Shown in pieces: positions 45,801 through 56,330 of a DNA stretch of 64,000 nucleotides (within the stretch, counting starts at the first letter, position 1; the number at the start of each line of letters is the position of its first letter). The position numbers and the translations under genes were made by a program. The stretch is from Unio delphinus (lineage: Eukaryota > Mollusca > Bivalvia > Unionida > Unionidae), in NCBI GenBank assembly GCA_029339505.1, contig JAQISU010000210.1:10739501-10803500 (forward strand), read 5' to 3'. Below the pieces are notes generated by a model. It saw only the letters and a list, made by a program, of their open reading frames with translations. It searched no databases and was not told the origin of the DNA.

Positions 45801-45836
45801 AGAAAACAAATAAATATGTTAAGAGTGGAGATGTAA
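39801..45836 (+). CDS. Giant terminal exon: about 41 IQ calmodulin-binding motifs
   Basis: A 2011-codon uninterrupted exon ending in TAA. The ATG at 39792 is not the start: it lies within the acceptor AATGCAACAG, and the frame continues from the exon at 37920. IQ motifs bind calmodulin or related EF-hand light chains. By eye there are about 41, from full matches (AATKIQAGFRGYKTRKE) to decayed ones (AATTIQANVHGFFT). Order: six near-identical motifs at 39801-40560; an acidic spacer holding a tandem GDGDK/VEIGD/IIEDSLD repeat; eight weaker motifs to about 41960; a Ser/Asp spacer; nine motifs at 42298-43095; a 900-nt acidic and basic spacer with three DLYQE repeats and a PRKRKLEKTRRKRKL cluster near 43878; then about 18 motifs to the C-terminus, including an RHRPSSAPEL segment. 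A Lys/Gln tract (KQQQQ repeats) follows the first motif. No motor, CH or RIIa domain is seen, so ASPM, myosin and Sp17 identities are not supported beyond the IQ motif itself. Confidence 0.92.
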   Translation, partial: AATKIQAHFKGYKARQEFQVIKTEQKQQQQQKQQQQKQQQQKQKQEDDQRKQSQKNKKPSMDENVAATKIQAGFRGYKTRKEINEKKQVRDEKYKKEREETGREENLAATHIQAGYRGYKTRKEMKAKKASMTKTDTKKDSKKKMSEDEAATKIQAGYRGHVVRQNLKNSKSSAQAQLKVTNPKQGMDEHEAATRVQAGFRGYKTRKDMKTKKADQEPSPNRQQGKKYGEREEKAAVRIQAGYRGYKARKEYKNTKVMIYEKNVDQLPDALRLLVQKEEKNQHANIFDGDKQVEIGDTIMEDSLDKEEQNQYPDVGDGDKKVEIGDKIIEDSLDRDEENQDKNDLNEMLENKPCAQYIVQAAFRGSLTRMYIRELKSTLKREQTKSNRKANDKKKEILKLNQSRLLKANKAATTIQANVHGFFTCQKHKHLAQRNKLQTQTPKSKDVDQSRQAVQGHKTQSSSPIIDGTLSDSPKNLLSYQGPTEPVNKHQRKDESIVEETSESKIKAGTMIQAAFHAYLARGEMRLSKETKGTDSGIDSDNSIVEDNTSPETKIQAAFHAYQSRCEAKKYTRKYTVEKKTISLSDKMKQMAIAVVQAALKAFVVREETGQIETKPSKLELYSSKGITAEKVKAGTIIQAASRGALARKNWEPMVVINFGKPQSSSQILDWNKAASTIQAYFRAFKERRLKDAKHRASIVRSAATKIQAALWGNKARQEMSTCPQDLTVILYGGRKEVDISHAVRERTELSRIEEEESVIEERAKDDKDSELKRDLTDTKGSDNADQRSNSSITRSDTSETRRHENPPRTDPERSEECSSPDYIKTNSFGEHTEMAIKIQSAYRRYMARKRVQKLREERFAEKRQVEAAVKIQSGYRGYRSRKDIKKTKNIRAVAKIHAVFRGLEARKSAQYTESLKKRNEAAVIIQARYRGYRAKVEAKKMKKERMETQAAVKIQAGYKGYKARRDVQVLKAQQVNIKTEQAAVKIQSRFRGYKTRKETASIRTENQKTKAASIIQAMFHTHVHRESNKISKQDQAKEDAALLLQCVFRGYLCRRELKYKQQEIFDIEYEEWKIKHENASKKIQAAWRGYKVRKEIQEREDMLPDEFVKTNKDLEEDSLDSDIGGKTDTVQKQESFTEEDESNTETIPEVELNSMSEEIKSLREESQSEKEHSQNQEEEFKADNKDLYQEKALHSEKKDLYQEKALNSEQRDLYQEDKVNTERKDSHAMNLQTTKKEFLPVRRNPNPFHPKGYLDTDKENVLVKGNPLSFNERQKPVKYIVEPPKKKNEKSNTVMENQKPSPVKDVDEEQKQKKPFSLVEIEKSPPRVHNSMISPRDEMVAPVRLEPILEDTEKMENMPRKRKLEKTRRKRKLPPHQRNFETDTELLVLNFERKKTAEEIEEEQRILKHTASSIIQAVYHGLKARQGHQERVLQLRNRNASVIQAAFKFLKIKRASNYSRDSRCATKLQAACWGLFARKNTRFQTWSKASVIIQAGVKGLKVRRFRVNKRITEDQTKTHAASAIQAGVKATKQRREMRAVRSAKQRVEETHQCAILIQSCFRGYHVRRYLKERQEQIERERQRQLAANTLQSCCRGFFVRKDLKERAHQIKIHTAVSKIQSGYQSYKHFTECQRKRAEERERQRRNKAATKIQSMYKGYQKRIEYIAKRASVIKLQAYYRGHLARKEASRRREERRRNGAALVIQSHYRGFVARKEARQRKMEKKQKEAATKIQSHYRGHKARVFVKNKKQELKDFGVWAHNFLTNYMMDYLKMYERRKAASTVVQAHVRGHSTRIWLEKDDDYQWRLCHRRQIRHNAACKIQAHFRGHVTRREIKTEKEFLASLQPPDFSKETLEDYLKKPRRSAARVQAAMRGYLVREEIETRLHRKAYIKQITPRHRPSSAPELTIGDAAALKIQSFFRGYVDRSLVRKIRKEKWHRAATVIQAVFKAYHTRNFQRDTLVPVMKQGMIVYHKKTVASKIAEKAASRIQAGFKMYLLRKQINMLRVEM
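39875..39935 (+). repeat. Coding 15-bp repeat (poly-Gln/Lys)
   Basis: CAACAACAACAGAAA-type 15-bp units within the giant exon encode KQQQQ repeats. Likely length-polymorphic because it is a pure coding repeat. Confidence 0.85.
39996..40560 (+). repeat. 42-codon coding repeat of IQ modules 2-6
   Basis: IQ motifs begin at 39996, 40122, 40248, 40374 and 40503: spacings 126, 126, 126 and 129 nt. Each module has an IQ motif of the AATKIQAGFRGYKTRKE type followed by a Lys/Glu-rich linker. The linkers differ in sequence while length is held, so this is an ancient in-frame tandem expansion rather than a recent copy. Confidence 0.85.
40566..40574 (+). promoter_or_regulatory. Possible internal splice donor (after IQ 6)
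   Basis: AAG|GTAATG with GT at 40569, phase 0, directly after the sixth IQ module. Use would make a six-IQ isoform joined to a downstream phase-0 exon (49665 or 58927 are compatible). Confidence 0.35.
43359..43457 (+). repeat. Coding repeat, three DLYQE units
   Basis: Three in-frame copies spaced 39 nt encoding KDLYQEKALHSE, KDLYQEKALNSE and RDLYQED. The third copy ends at AAG|GTAAAT (GT at 43458, phase 0), another possible internal donor. Confidence 0.85.
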
Positions 45837-46436
45837 ACTTACCTTGACCTTAAACAGAAAAGAAGTCATTCTTCCAATAGATCAAATCTTTGAGGATTCA
45901 AGCTGAATGTGTTGAAGCGATGGCATTGCCTTTCAGTTGTTATTTTTAGCAACTAGCTGTGTTCCTTGTCACAAACATTCATTGGTTGTGCATACATGTT
46001 TGTAATTACTAACCATTTATGCCTGAAGTAATTAAAAAAATATGAAGGGTTTTTTGTTTATGCATACATACATTTTTAGATTGGAAGTACTTTTTGTATC
46101 TGGATACTATATATGGGTAGGTTTAGTGATTCTCAGCTTCATGCTGATTACCTATTGTATCTGGGTGCCATCTGTGTCTAGGTACTATTGATATCTGGGT
46201 ACTGTTGGTATCTGGGTACTATTGGTATTTGGGGACTATTGGTAACTGGGTACAGTTTGTATCTGGGTACTATTTGTATATGGGTACTATTGGTATCTGG
46301 GTACTGTTGGTATCTAGATATTATTGGTTGGTTTAATAATTGTCAGCATCAGGTCGATAGCCTGTTGTAACATTGAGCATCATGGTAACTAGAAATTAAT
46401 TCAGTATAAAACACCTAAACAATTTCAAACAATAAA
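45837..46436 (+). other. 3' UTR of the long isoform with a small minisatellite
   Basis: Follows the TAA at 45834-45836. It includes a 17-18-bp repeat (GGTACTATTGGTATCTG) at about 46145-46325. AATAAA at 46431-46436 would end a UTR of about 600 nt. Confidence 0.6.
46431..46436 (+). terminator. Polyadenylation signal of the long isoform
   Basis: AATAAA in AAACAATAAAAATATAAC, about 600 nt downstream of the stop. A second AATAAA lies near 46916. Confidence 0.55.
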
Positions 46437-47382
46437 AATATAACAAACTGAGTAATTTGCATTTAAATCATGGTAAGTTGTTTTGTTTTATTTAATTTTT
46501 TTATGATTCTAATATGTTCATTTTGCATGCTGATTTTAATCCTTCAACATCTTGAGTTTCTACATGTGTTTTTTTAAACTCAAATGAGAATAGGAAGTAG
46601 CTCACTTTCCATAATTGATTTTGATTTCACTGTTTTGCTATGAATTCAGAATGTAAGTTTGTCTATCTCACTAGTTATGTACTCATATCAAACAAATAAT
46701 ATGAATAGTAACAAAACATATGTAAAACATCCTATTTAAACAATTATGTTTTAACTGTAAACTAAACAGATCTAGCTCTGTCACTGCTTACTGCACTGCC
46801 ATATCTACATCTTAGCAGTTTGTTAGGATTAATATGCAGAACAAGCAACACAGACCCTAATGTGCTGGCACATGCAATGACAGATCAAGGTCAGTCTTGT
46901 TTGTTTTGGGATTAAATAAATATGGAACGTCATAATATTTTAATATACTCCTGTTTTGATGCTACTAATTTGTACTTACCTTTTCATTTGTTGCACATGA
47001 AAAAGACAAATAAAAATAAAACAACCACATATAATACTGTATAATACAATTCAAGTCTACAAATTTTTATCCTAATTATTACTTGCAATTGCATAGTCAG
47101 CATGCTTTATTATATTTGTAATTTCCAATTTTCCATGGATTACGATTTGCCAGCATGTAAAGTATAGGTTTTTTTTATATAAATGGCTACCAATACTATT
47201 TTTAAAAAAATTAAGTTTGTGAAGTTTTCAATGAAAAAGTACAAAATTGTGATTTAAATGGATTTTGTTTTTCAAGTTATGAAATTCATATTTTTAAATG
47301 GTGCACAGTCCATCCTATATACCATATTTTTTAAATTAATGAATGAATTAATTAAATTGTTTATAAATACTTACCATTATGA

Positions 47383-47427
<45 letters not shown>

Positions 47428-48848
47428 TTATCTGTATGCTTTGATAGACCTGCATGAACTTGTATATATTTGCTCAATTGTGAAAGCATGCTGCATAATA
47501 GTTGAAGAGTAAATTAATTTTTTTTTGTTCGTCTTTTTTCTTTTATCAGTCTTATTGCTAAAGCTGTTGAATTCCAAATATCAAAGTTTGATTTAGGTTG
47601 ATCAAAGTTAGCTGTAACCATTATTGACATTAATCCATATATATATTATGGATTAACGTGGTGTCAGAGTTGAAGCAGGTCATGGCCACTACTGGATTAA
47701 AAAATGTCATCAATCATTTTGATTTCTGCCAGTTTATACAGCTTTTAAAATAAGTACCTAGTCTAATTAATACAAATAACTAAATTTCTTGAAGTAACAG
47801 AAAGAAAATAAAGTTTTTTGTCAAGTTTGGACTTTTATTTTATGATTGGAAAAAAAATGTGGCTTGCTTTCATAATTTTGTAGTTTTTTTTAAATCATGC
47901 ATGTAAACAAAACAGCTTTAACTGCATTTGATTGAGATGTTTGTAATAATTTCATATCTGAAACTGTTTTAAATGGTTTGGTATTGAGTAGTTATAGATT
48001 ATCAGAGAAGATTTTTACAAACAGATTATCAAAATGCTTAAGATTCTATTTGCATCTTAGAAAAAAACATTTGACTGCCAAAACCTTGAGATAAAAAAAG
48101 TAAATTTTCAGTTCCTTCCTCGAATATCACTATTTTTTTTTCTTGTTACATTATTTACAGATAATGTTGAATTTTTTTAGCTTTTTAGAAAATCATTATG
48201 AGATCAGAATTCAATTGTAAGAAGTTGTAAAGATCGGTCAGTCTAATCTAATGTGTTAAGGAATGATAGAACAATAGGATCAAACTTGTTGTTTGGAATG
48301 AGAAAATTGTGCATGCAGAAAAAAGGTATTGCATCTTTGAAACACATTGTCCAGAAATTTGTTTTATTATAAGTGTTTTTGTTTTGTGCCATATGAGAGT
48401 TGTCTGTTTTTTGAGTCAACACACAGTGATGCAAGAATTGTCTGCTGATTTTATTAGGTCCATTCATAATTTTGAGAGTTGTCTGCCCATTTTATTACAT
48501 CTATAAACAGTGATGTGAACGTTGTTGGTTCATTTTATTAGATCTGTACAATGAAATGTGAGAGCACTAAAGTTGATTGCCATTTCCATACACCTAATAA
48601 TCCATTTGTACTTTATAACCAACAAGCACAGAAACCTTACATATATTTTATAACCATTTGGTGGGTGCCAATGACTGTCGTTGGTGGGTGAAGTTTTTAT
48701 GGTACAATGTTCTTTTAAATGTTTTGTTTCCTTCAATCCAAATCAACTGCCTAATTGCTTTTTTTTATATCAGTTTCAAGTTTTTACTTCTGTTAGTTGA
48801 TGGATCCATGCTATGCTTTATACTCTGATGATATTAACATTGCCTCAT
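46437..48848. other. Non-coding, with a (TC)n tract and a decayed dispersed repeat
   Basis: At 46765-46900 there is a copy of the dispersed repeat (CAGTTTGTTAGGATTAATAT and GCAACACAGACCCTAATGTG). A (TC)n microsatellite is at 47386-47423. No supportable gene. Confidence 0.6.
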
Positions 48849-49180
48849 AGACCTAGGTGTACCTTGAAGGGTTTGGTGTTGCTAACTCCTTTTCTGGATA
48901 GAGTTATGGCCCTTGACAATTAGCCTAACCTCTTAACATGGAACATTGCTTGTCACCATCCTTGCTCAAGAACCATTGAGTGTAGTCTGATGCAGTTTGA
49001 TAGTAACATTGTTAAATAGACTTGGATGTACGATGGGTTTTGACCTTTGAACTCCACATTGGGTAGAGATATAGTGTTTGACAGGTAACTTAATATCTTC
49101 ACATGGAATGTTAATTATAACCATCATAACTCAAGAATCATTCAGTTTATTCTGATGCAGTTTGATATAATAAATAAATG
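48849..49180. repeat. Diverged 166-bp tandem duplication
   Basis: GGATAGAGTTATGGCCCTTG at 48896 and GGTAGAGATATAGTGTTTG at 49062 head two copies that both end with CTGATGCAGTTTGATA. A partial third copy (AGACAGAGTTATAGCCC) lies near 49393. Confidence 0.7.
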
Positions 49181-49195
49181 TCCTGTTAATGCTGT

Positions 49196-49257
49196 GTCTG
49201 CTCATTTTCACAGTTATGACCCTTGTCTGCTCATTTTCACAGTTATGACCCTTGTCC
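49196..49257. repeat. 29-bp direct duplication
   Basis: GTCTGCTCATTTTCACAGTT twice in a row. Confidence 0.9.
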
Positions 49258-49664
49258 AGCATATTCTAGTCTTCACATGGAAACTTGGAATATGGTTTTT
49301 GTGTTATCATGTTTTGATGATATTTGGTAAGAAAACTGTTTTAGGAGCAAGATGAGCATTTTAATGATTTTGTCTTATGTGCTTCAGTCTAGACAGAGTT
49401 ATAGCCCTTTTTGATTGAATTCATCTCTTGACCTTTACAAGATGTGTTGCTGGTATCCGTGAGGTCATCCAGAACTTGGATTTCATTTGTTCCGAATGCC
49501 CAAAATTATACTGTCATCCTCCATGCAGTATATAGACCATTGATGTTGTCAGACCTTTAGCTTGACTAGTTGAATGTTTACCCTGGATTCCTTTAAAGAA
49601 AAAGTGGAAGGACTGCACATTATTTTATGAATTTCTTTAATGGAAGAAAATATTTTTGCTCCAG

Positions 49665-49742
49665 GATTGCAATAAGCTTGCCCAATCCTATACGCGAGAG
49701 TCAATCAAGCAGGCCGAAGATATCCTTCGGATGCAGACTTGA
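49665..49742 (+). CDS. Possible alternative terminal exon
   Basis: After TTTTTGCTCCAG a phase-0 frame reads DCNKLAQSYTRESIKQAEDI LRMQT and stops at 49740. The segment is locally richer in GC than its surroundings. A different reading (one leading base, SLPNPIRESQSSRPK) stays open to a GT at 49759, so the frame is not settled. If phase 0 is right, it can follow 38111 or the internal donors at 40569 or 43458, giving a form without the C-terminal IQ arrays. It could also belong to another gene or be chance. Confidence 0.35.
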   Translation, partial: DCNKLAQSYTRESIKQAEDILRMQT

Positions 49743-50627
49743 GATTGCAGGCAGTTTGGTAACTTTCACTCATCAATCTAATGTGCCACACAGTAATAAG
49801 CTTTTTTATTTATTCTTTTGCATAATTGCTTAGAAAATAACCCACTAGTAGTTAGATGGGGGCATTTTATTGTCTCCCCTTTCTATACATGTACATGTAG
49901 TGTTACAATTCATGTTAACACTTGAGTAATTCCACCAGGTATTTTGGCCATATTGTTTCAGAGGAGCATGGCAGAAACTTGTAATTGTAACGAATTCTAA
50001 TGGCTGCTTGAACCTAATTTCATCATGGCAATTGCTATGAAAATATGTCATAAACTAAATTTTGGTGGCAGCTATTTAAATATTTGTACATGTTTATGAT
50101 TTCCTTAAATTAATTTTGGTATCATACTTAACTGCAGATATGTTTGTTACAATTTATTGTTTTCTCCTTACTCTTTGGAAGACACATGGTCAAAATGAAT
50201 GATGTAATGAACAAAGTGTTAATGTGAGACATAATCACTTACCATTAATGCTTTGAAGAAACAATAAATTTTTTGGGTATATTGAGAGGAAAAATAAATG
50301 TTTCCAATGCATGTTTTTTGCTCATATGTCCCTACCTTCTCGTTACCCAATGATGTTCTTTCCTGAGTGCATGACTTTCCAGAATAACCAGATTTAAATT
50401 TATTCTACATGGATATCACTCAGATGTACTCAATCTGATCTATACAGAGCAAAGGGAAATTTATTAAATGTTTATAGGAAAATCAGATTAAAAATAATTG
50501 GTGGAAGGTTTTGGCAGTCAGTACTTTTTATGCCCATCTTAGAGTCTCAGGTTCCATGAAAATAGTAGAGCATATATTCTGGTAATAGTGAAAGCTTTTA
50601 GTTAAATTATACAATGCAAATAAAAAG

Positions 50628-50789
50628 TAGTTTTCAGTCAAAATAAGGTATTGGCTGGAATAGGTTATAGTTTTCAGTCAAAATAAGGTATTGGCTGGAA
50701 TAGGTTATAGTTTTCAGTCAAAATAAGGTATTGGCTGGAATAGGTTATAGTTTTCAGACAAAATAAGGTATTGGCTGGAATAGGATATA
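50628..50789. repeat. 40-bp minisatellite, 4 copies
   Basis: Nearly perfect units containing TAGTTTTCAGTCAAAATAAG. Each unit carries a TTTTCAG acceptor-like string. Confidence 0.95.
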
Positions 50790-53700
50790 GGCATTTTTCA
50801 TTATGTCTCAAGCAGTGCTTATTCTGTATCAGATCATTGAGTTGTCATACATTTGTATAGTCATACTATAGGAGCTACATGAATATACAAAGAGCCGTTG
50901 CTATGCTGTATCAATTTTCAGGCCTTGCTTGTTTTATGTATAAATATATTGCTTTATTATGAATTATTGTACATGATCATCTGTTAGTCGTCATTGTATT
51001 TTATTTTTTTCATCAACTCATTAATTTTTGTATTGTGTATCAGTGTACATTACTAATATTGAAAGTGATAATACAAATATATTTCTGAAATTGTCTTTAT
51101 AACATAGGCGCTTCTTCATAATTTTATCCCATGTTCCTAGGTGATCACCCAAAAAATCATTGTCATTCTTTTTTATGGTTTGGAACATGTAAAATGCATA
51201 ATGGATACATGTAATCAAAAGTTGATTTTATGGAAAATCTGATGCTTCTATGTACTATGACTCAGCAATTTAGGTTATGTATTTGAAAGCTACCTTTTTT
51301 TTTATCTTTATAACATTTGTGTCCGAGAGGCAGTATAGTAAATGTCTTTCTGAAATTGCAATGCTGTCATATCACCTCGTTAGAAAGTTTTTGCGTTATT
51401 TTACCTTTTATTTTCCATAAAATAATGGTATGGTAAAGTAAATTATTGATCATGACTGTCATTGTAACCACAAGTGAAAATATGATAAACACTTTTCAAA
51501 AATCCATAGAACAGCCATTGTGTTCATATGTAAGTAATGTATACTTGGTTGTTAACAGCACATACCATGATATTCAGGATTGATATGGATAGCAGATCAT
51601 GCTAATTATAAATTTTCACAGGTGAATGCACACTCATTAATTATAAATTTTCACAGGTAAATGCACACTGCACATGGTTGCATAAGGTTAAAAGAAATGA
51701 CAATACTGTGTCAATCATTTTCATCACAAATTCAATAGCATGTCTAGAATAATATGAATAATTCATGAAACAGTCAGAAAACAGTGGTTCCTAAGGGTAA
51801 GAATAGTAAATTAATGTTAAAACTTCACTTAAAGAATTATGATTGGCATAGAAATATTCGGCTGGTTCAACTGGATTAACCATAGCTGCTACAATCTAAC
51901 AGTTTATGTAGATCACATGTGGCATCTGTTCTGATAGAAACAAAACCTTTTCAGCACCAGGTATATATTTTTCTGCAGGTAAAATAGACCTTTTCAAAGA
52001 CTGATGTGTCACAAGGAATAATTTATCTTGGGGTGGGGGTTGGGGATAGCATATGTGTGCCTAATTCACTGGGTATAATGCTCACTGAACTATGAAAGGG
52101 CACAGACAAGCACCTGCAATGCATTGTACAATGAAGGATCTACTCCTGCACTAATGACCACCTATACTGATGTATACATAGGGTCAAATACCAAACCTCA
52201 TAAACCCAGATATGCCATCTCATAATGCACAGGAATAGTCTGTGTCTGTGTTGTTTGTTGTGTCAAGTATTTAAAACAATCTGTATTAATAGACCCCTAT
52301 ATGCCTGTGTATTATGCAGTGACTGATATGGTTCTGTATACATGTAATTTGCAGTTGAATCTGACCTGTATGTGATTGTGTACCCATTTAGAACTTTGTG
52401 AGCAGAATCATAGACTAGTTCCATGCTGGGACCCTTTATGATGTCAAAGAGGATTTACAGGGTCCACAAAAATTCTGAAATGATTGTTGTTTCTGATTGC
52501 ACTCAAGTAGTCTACTCAAAACTTGTACTTTAATAATGGCAATCTGATGCTGAAAAGGTTCCACTAAGATAAAAACTACACAAATCTCATTCTGGTTATT
52601 ATGGATTGCAAGAAATATTAAGAAACCTTTTACTCCTTCTCATCTGTCTAAAAAAAATTGTAATGTTGATTTTGCTAGTAAGGGAGAAGGCAAATGTTTT
52701 GTGACTGTGTGTGAATTTTTGGACAGGTCAATATGTGTTACTCTTCCAGTGCTGAGGGCCACTGTTGCCTATCAAAATATGTACTCAATATGCCATGTGA
52801 AATAACACATAATTGAGAATAAAATGCAAAATATGTACTCAATATGCCATGTGTAATAACATCTAATTGAGAATAAAGTAGTTTACTCCATGGATGAGAT
52901 ACAAAATATATTTTGTTGTACATTAAGAACATTCTTGTTTGCTGTTTATCATCTCTCATCGGTATGATTTTCATGAAATTTTAAAGCATTGCTTTTTGAA
53001 AATATGGTTTTATTCCCATTAAACAAAACACAGCAAACAATTAGTCATAAAACAAGCCATTTACAAATAAACAGAATTACGAAAATTATTAGTTTATGAT
53101 AAGTGAAAGGAAACCAAAAAGTCCCAAGTATTTTAAACAGGAAATTCAGCAGCAAATAATTTTGTTTCATTGGACCTCAGTACTGGATGGTAGGTATTCT
53201 GTAAGATAACATGTCGACTTTGCACTGATATACTCTGATATACTCTGATGCTCTCAACCATTAACATCATTAGTGTGAATAAATTTTCTTTTGTTGGAAA
53301 TACTGTTGTTAGTTACATTCTGAATGCCTGTATATCAATTTGCATGTAATAAGAGACAAATTCAAACAGGATTGTTAGATAACTGTACTTATGCCAATGG
53401 CTTTGCATTTCATATGTTTGTTTTCCAACATATTTTTTTTTTAGTTTTGGATTTGTTGCCACAGTTTTCTGTAAAATCAACCAATAGTTTAAAAATTATA
53501 GTTATTTATTTCCAGAATATACATTGTATTCTGATAAACAAGTTGTTAGATGATTGAAATATTGTAAATTTAAGTTCAATTAAATGCAAAAAATATACTT
53601 TTAATATTATAGATATATAATTTTACCTCATTGATTGCTATGTGCATACAAATGCTCTTGTCCATATTTTAGACAAATTATTTTTGTAATTTTGTAAAAA

Positions 53701-54844
53701 TTTATTTTCTTAAAAATTGCGTTTTCAATATTATTTATTATAATAGTGTTATTGCATTGCAGAGTGCATGCACGACACTTTACTATCTTTATTTGTTGGA
53801 TCTGTTCAGGGGAGATAACATAAATCAGACTATAATCCTCATTTATAAACAGTATACATTATTATGTAGGGGAAGCAACTCTAACTGTACTAATGATGTA
53901 TTAGATGGATTTTGAAGTAAAATGTCTGTTTATAAAATGTTACTGATAGTGTTATTTTCTGAAAATAAGAAATACTCACAAAATTCGTGAAATTTTGAAG
54001 CAATAGGAAAAAGTGAATGTACATTTCTGTTAACATACATGGCTTACTAAAAATCATATTGGAATTAAAAGTAAATGTTAAAATATTATTCATAACTTAA
54101 TATTGCACTTGTACTTCATTCTCATGGTGGTTACGTTGGAACTCTTACCTATACTTCTAACACATTTCTTCTGATGCACAAAATACAAAATTTCAAATAA
54201 TGTGGTGTCTTTGGTATTTTGGATTTCTACACACATATAGTATGGGCTGCCTCATTATTCAGTCTGGAATCAACAAGAAATATTTAGTAGATAAAAGTTT
54301 TAGTCTTTGTCTTAGGGAAAGAATAAAATTAAATTGTGTTTCCATTTTATTCTGCATTTGTCTTCATTTGTAAGATTAGAATTAGGCATGAAATAATTCA
54401 AGAAAATTTTGGTATATTCATTAAAATGTTATAAATTAATGAAATACTTTATATGGCTAGAGTGCTAAAGTACTGTTAAATTACAAACAAATTTAGGCTT
54501 TTTACTGATATTGATACTGTGTTCATAAATAATCACTCTTGTTGATTCTTGTTTTTTCTTTCGCAAAAAAGAATAATCTCTGCTTAGTTTTCACTGGTGA
54601 GTAAAACTGCCAAAGCTTTGAAACTATTGGGCACTGTAGTTTTAGAAAGACATGATATAAGAATGAGAACTTTTATATATATATCAGATTTTCCATATTA
54701 CTGGATTTCTAAACATTTACAGTCATAAAAGAAATTTGGCCAAAATAAATTGCATGAGTCAGCCTTATACTTATTGTAAAAAATTGTTTGCGTTTGATTT
54801 TTGCTGTGATTGTGTGTTTACACTCTTCTTTGTCTTTTCTGTAG
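50790..54844. other. Non-coding stretch with small duplications
   Basis: A 35-bp duplication at about 51603-51668 (TAATTATAAATTTTCACAGG), a 54-bp duplication at 52774-52876 (AAAATATGTACTCAATATGC) and a decayed dispersed repeat at 52180-52340. No supportable exon. Confidence 0.6.
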
Positions 54845-54954
54845 GGGCAGAAGTGAAAATGCACAAGTACCAGTCAATACAAGCTTTCCAGGGACATGGA
54901 TCATCACTAACCCAGCACTAATTGAGTCAAGATCATGCAGATGCCTTTGAAAAC
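54845..54954 (+). CDS. Possible alternative terminal exon (frame unresolved)
   Basis: Preceded by CTTCTTTGTCTTTTCTGTAG, a good acceptor. The phase-0 frame stops after three codons. The phase-1 frame reads AEVKMHKYQSIQAFQGHGSS LTQH to a stop at 54919. The phase-2 frame reads RSENAQVPVNTSFPGTWIIT NPALIESRSCRCL to a stop at 54950. Phase 1 would fit the donor at 14958, phase 2 the donor at 7956. Either link would skip the whole IQ region, so it may instead belong to an unseen gene. Confidence 0.3.
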
Positions 54955-55733
54955 TACTTGAATGTTAATTCATAGGAACATGTTGTGCTCGCATTGCATG
55001 TACAAGATGTTATTATTTTCAAATTTAAATATAAGGTATATTTTTTAGATTTTTCATGTACATTAAAGAGAAAATTGAATTTTGGATAAGTAACTATTTT
55101 CTTACATATGAACGCTTTCTGACTCTACTTTTAATCTGTGGGAAAGGAAAGCCAAATTTGGAAGATTTGTTTTGGCGTGCATAAATACGTATGTACACAA
55201 ACATGCTTATGTACTTAAGATGTTTCAGGTTTTGATTTTTCTTGAATATATAGGTTTATTGAAAAGTTACCAATTACTGCATTACATTTCCATGGAAATT
55301 GGGAGCTGTTGGGTTTGAAGAGTGAATGTACATGAATTTTATTACTCAGAAAAGTACAGTTGTATTTAGATTCGATTTGTATACATTATAAATGAGACTG
55401 TGATTGCCTCCCTTGGATAAAGATAATTTATTTACACACAAGTTAGACAATTTGCACTTTTTTTAATTATTTGAATTTATATTATTAATATGAAAATTTA
55501 AGAAGAAAACTGTGATATGTACCTAATATTGTTGTTGTTGTCTAAATCCTGGCTTTGGAACAAAAGTAAATATAATCTAAAGGTAAAGCATAATTTAACA
55601 TGTTATTATTTCTCTTTCTGCAAGGTGTCTTCTAGGTATCTACTAACAATTTAAGTCACTGTCTTGGTTATAATTTGTTTTGTATTATTTTTTTTTTTTA
55701 ATAGACAATTGCTCAATCTTGATGAACAGTTTT

Positions 55734-55990
55734 CAGATGTTTCCATAGTAACTTAATGTAAAAGATCTATAAAGTTAATTGGGTCTATATTATCTCAGAT
55801 TGGCAACCCTCAGATGTTTCCATAGTAACTTAATGTAAAAGATCTATAAAGTTAATTGGGTCTATATTATCTCAGATTGGCAACCCTCAGATGTTTCCAT
55901 AGTAACTTAATGTAAAAGATCTATAAAGTTAATTGGGTCTATATTATCTCAGATTGGCAACCCTCAGATGTTTCCATAGTAACTTAATGT
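55734..55990. repeat. 77-bp minisatellite, 3.3 copies
   Basis: Identical units spaced 77 bp, starting CAGATGTTTCCATAGTAACT. Confidence 0.97.
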
Positions 55991-56089
55991 TTCCGTAACA
56001 CTGCAAGTTAATCAAGTCCAGCATCAGGTAAAATTTGCAGAAGCAAAGGGTAACATATTGTTTTTGATCTAGATTGTCAGTAGGACTTC

Positions 56090-56330
56090 TGTTTTTCTGA
56101 CATTTCCATAAAATTAGGTCTGGATGGATCTCTTCTGTTTACATTTCCATAAAATTAGGTCTCGATGGTCATTAGATCTCTTCCACTTTCCTGACATTTC
56201 CACAAAATTTTTAAATCTGGATGGTCATTAGATCTCTTCCGCTTTCCTGACATTTCCACAAAATTAAGTCTGGTTGGTCATTAGATCTCTTCTGTTTTCC
56301 TGACATTTCCATAAAATTAGGTCTGAAAGG
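56090..56330. repeat. About 55-bp diverged minisatellite
   Basis: Units contain GACATTTCCATAAAATTAGG and GGTCATTAGATCTCTTC. Confidence 0.85.

Noticed and set aside
39801..45836. Assignment as ASPM, unconventional myosin or sperm protein 17
   Set aside because: Only the IQ motif is shared. No CH domain, motor or RIIa domain is visible in the window, so a gene symbol would be unsupported.
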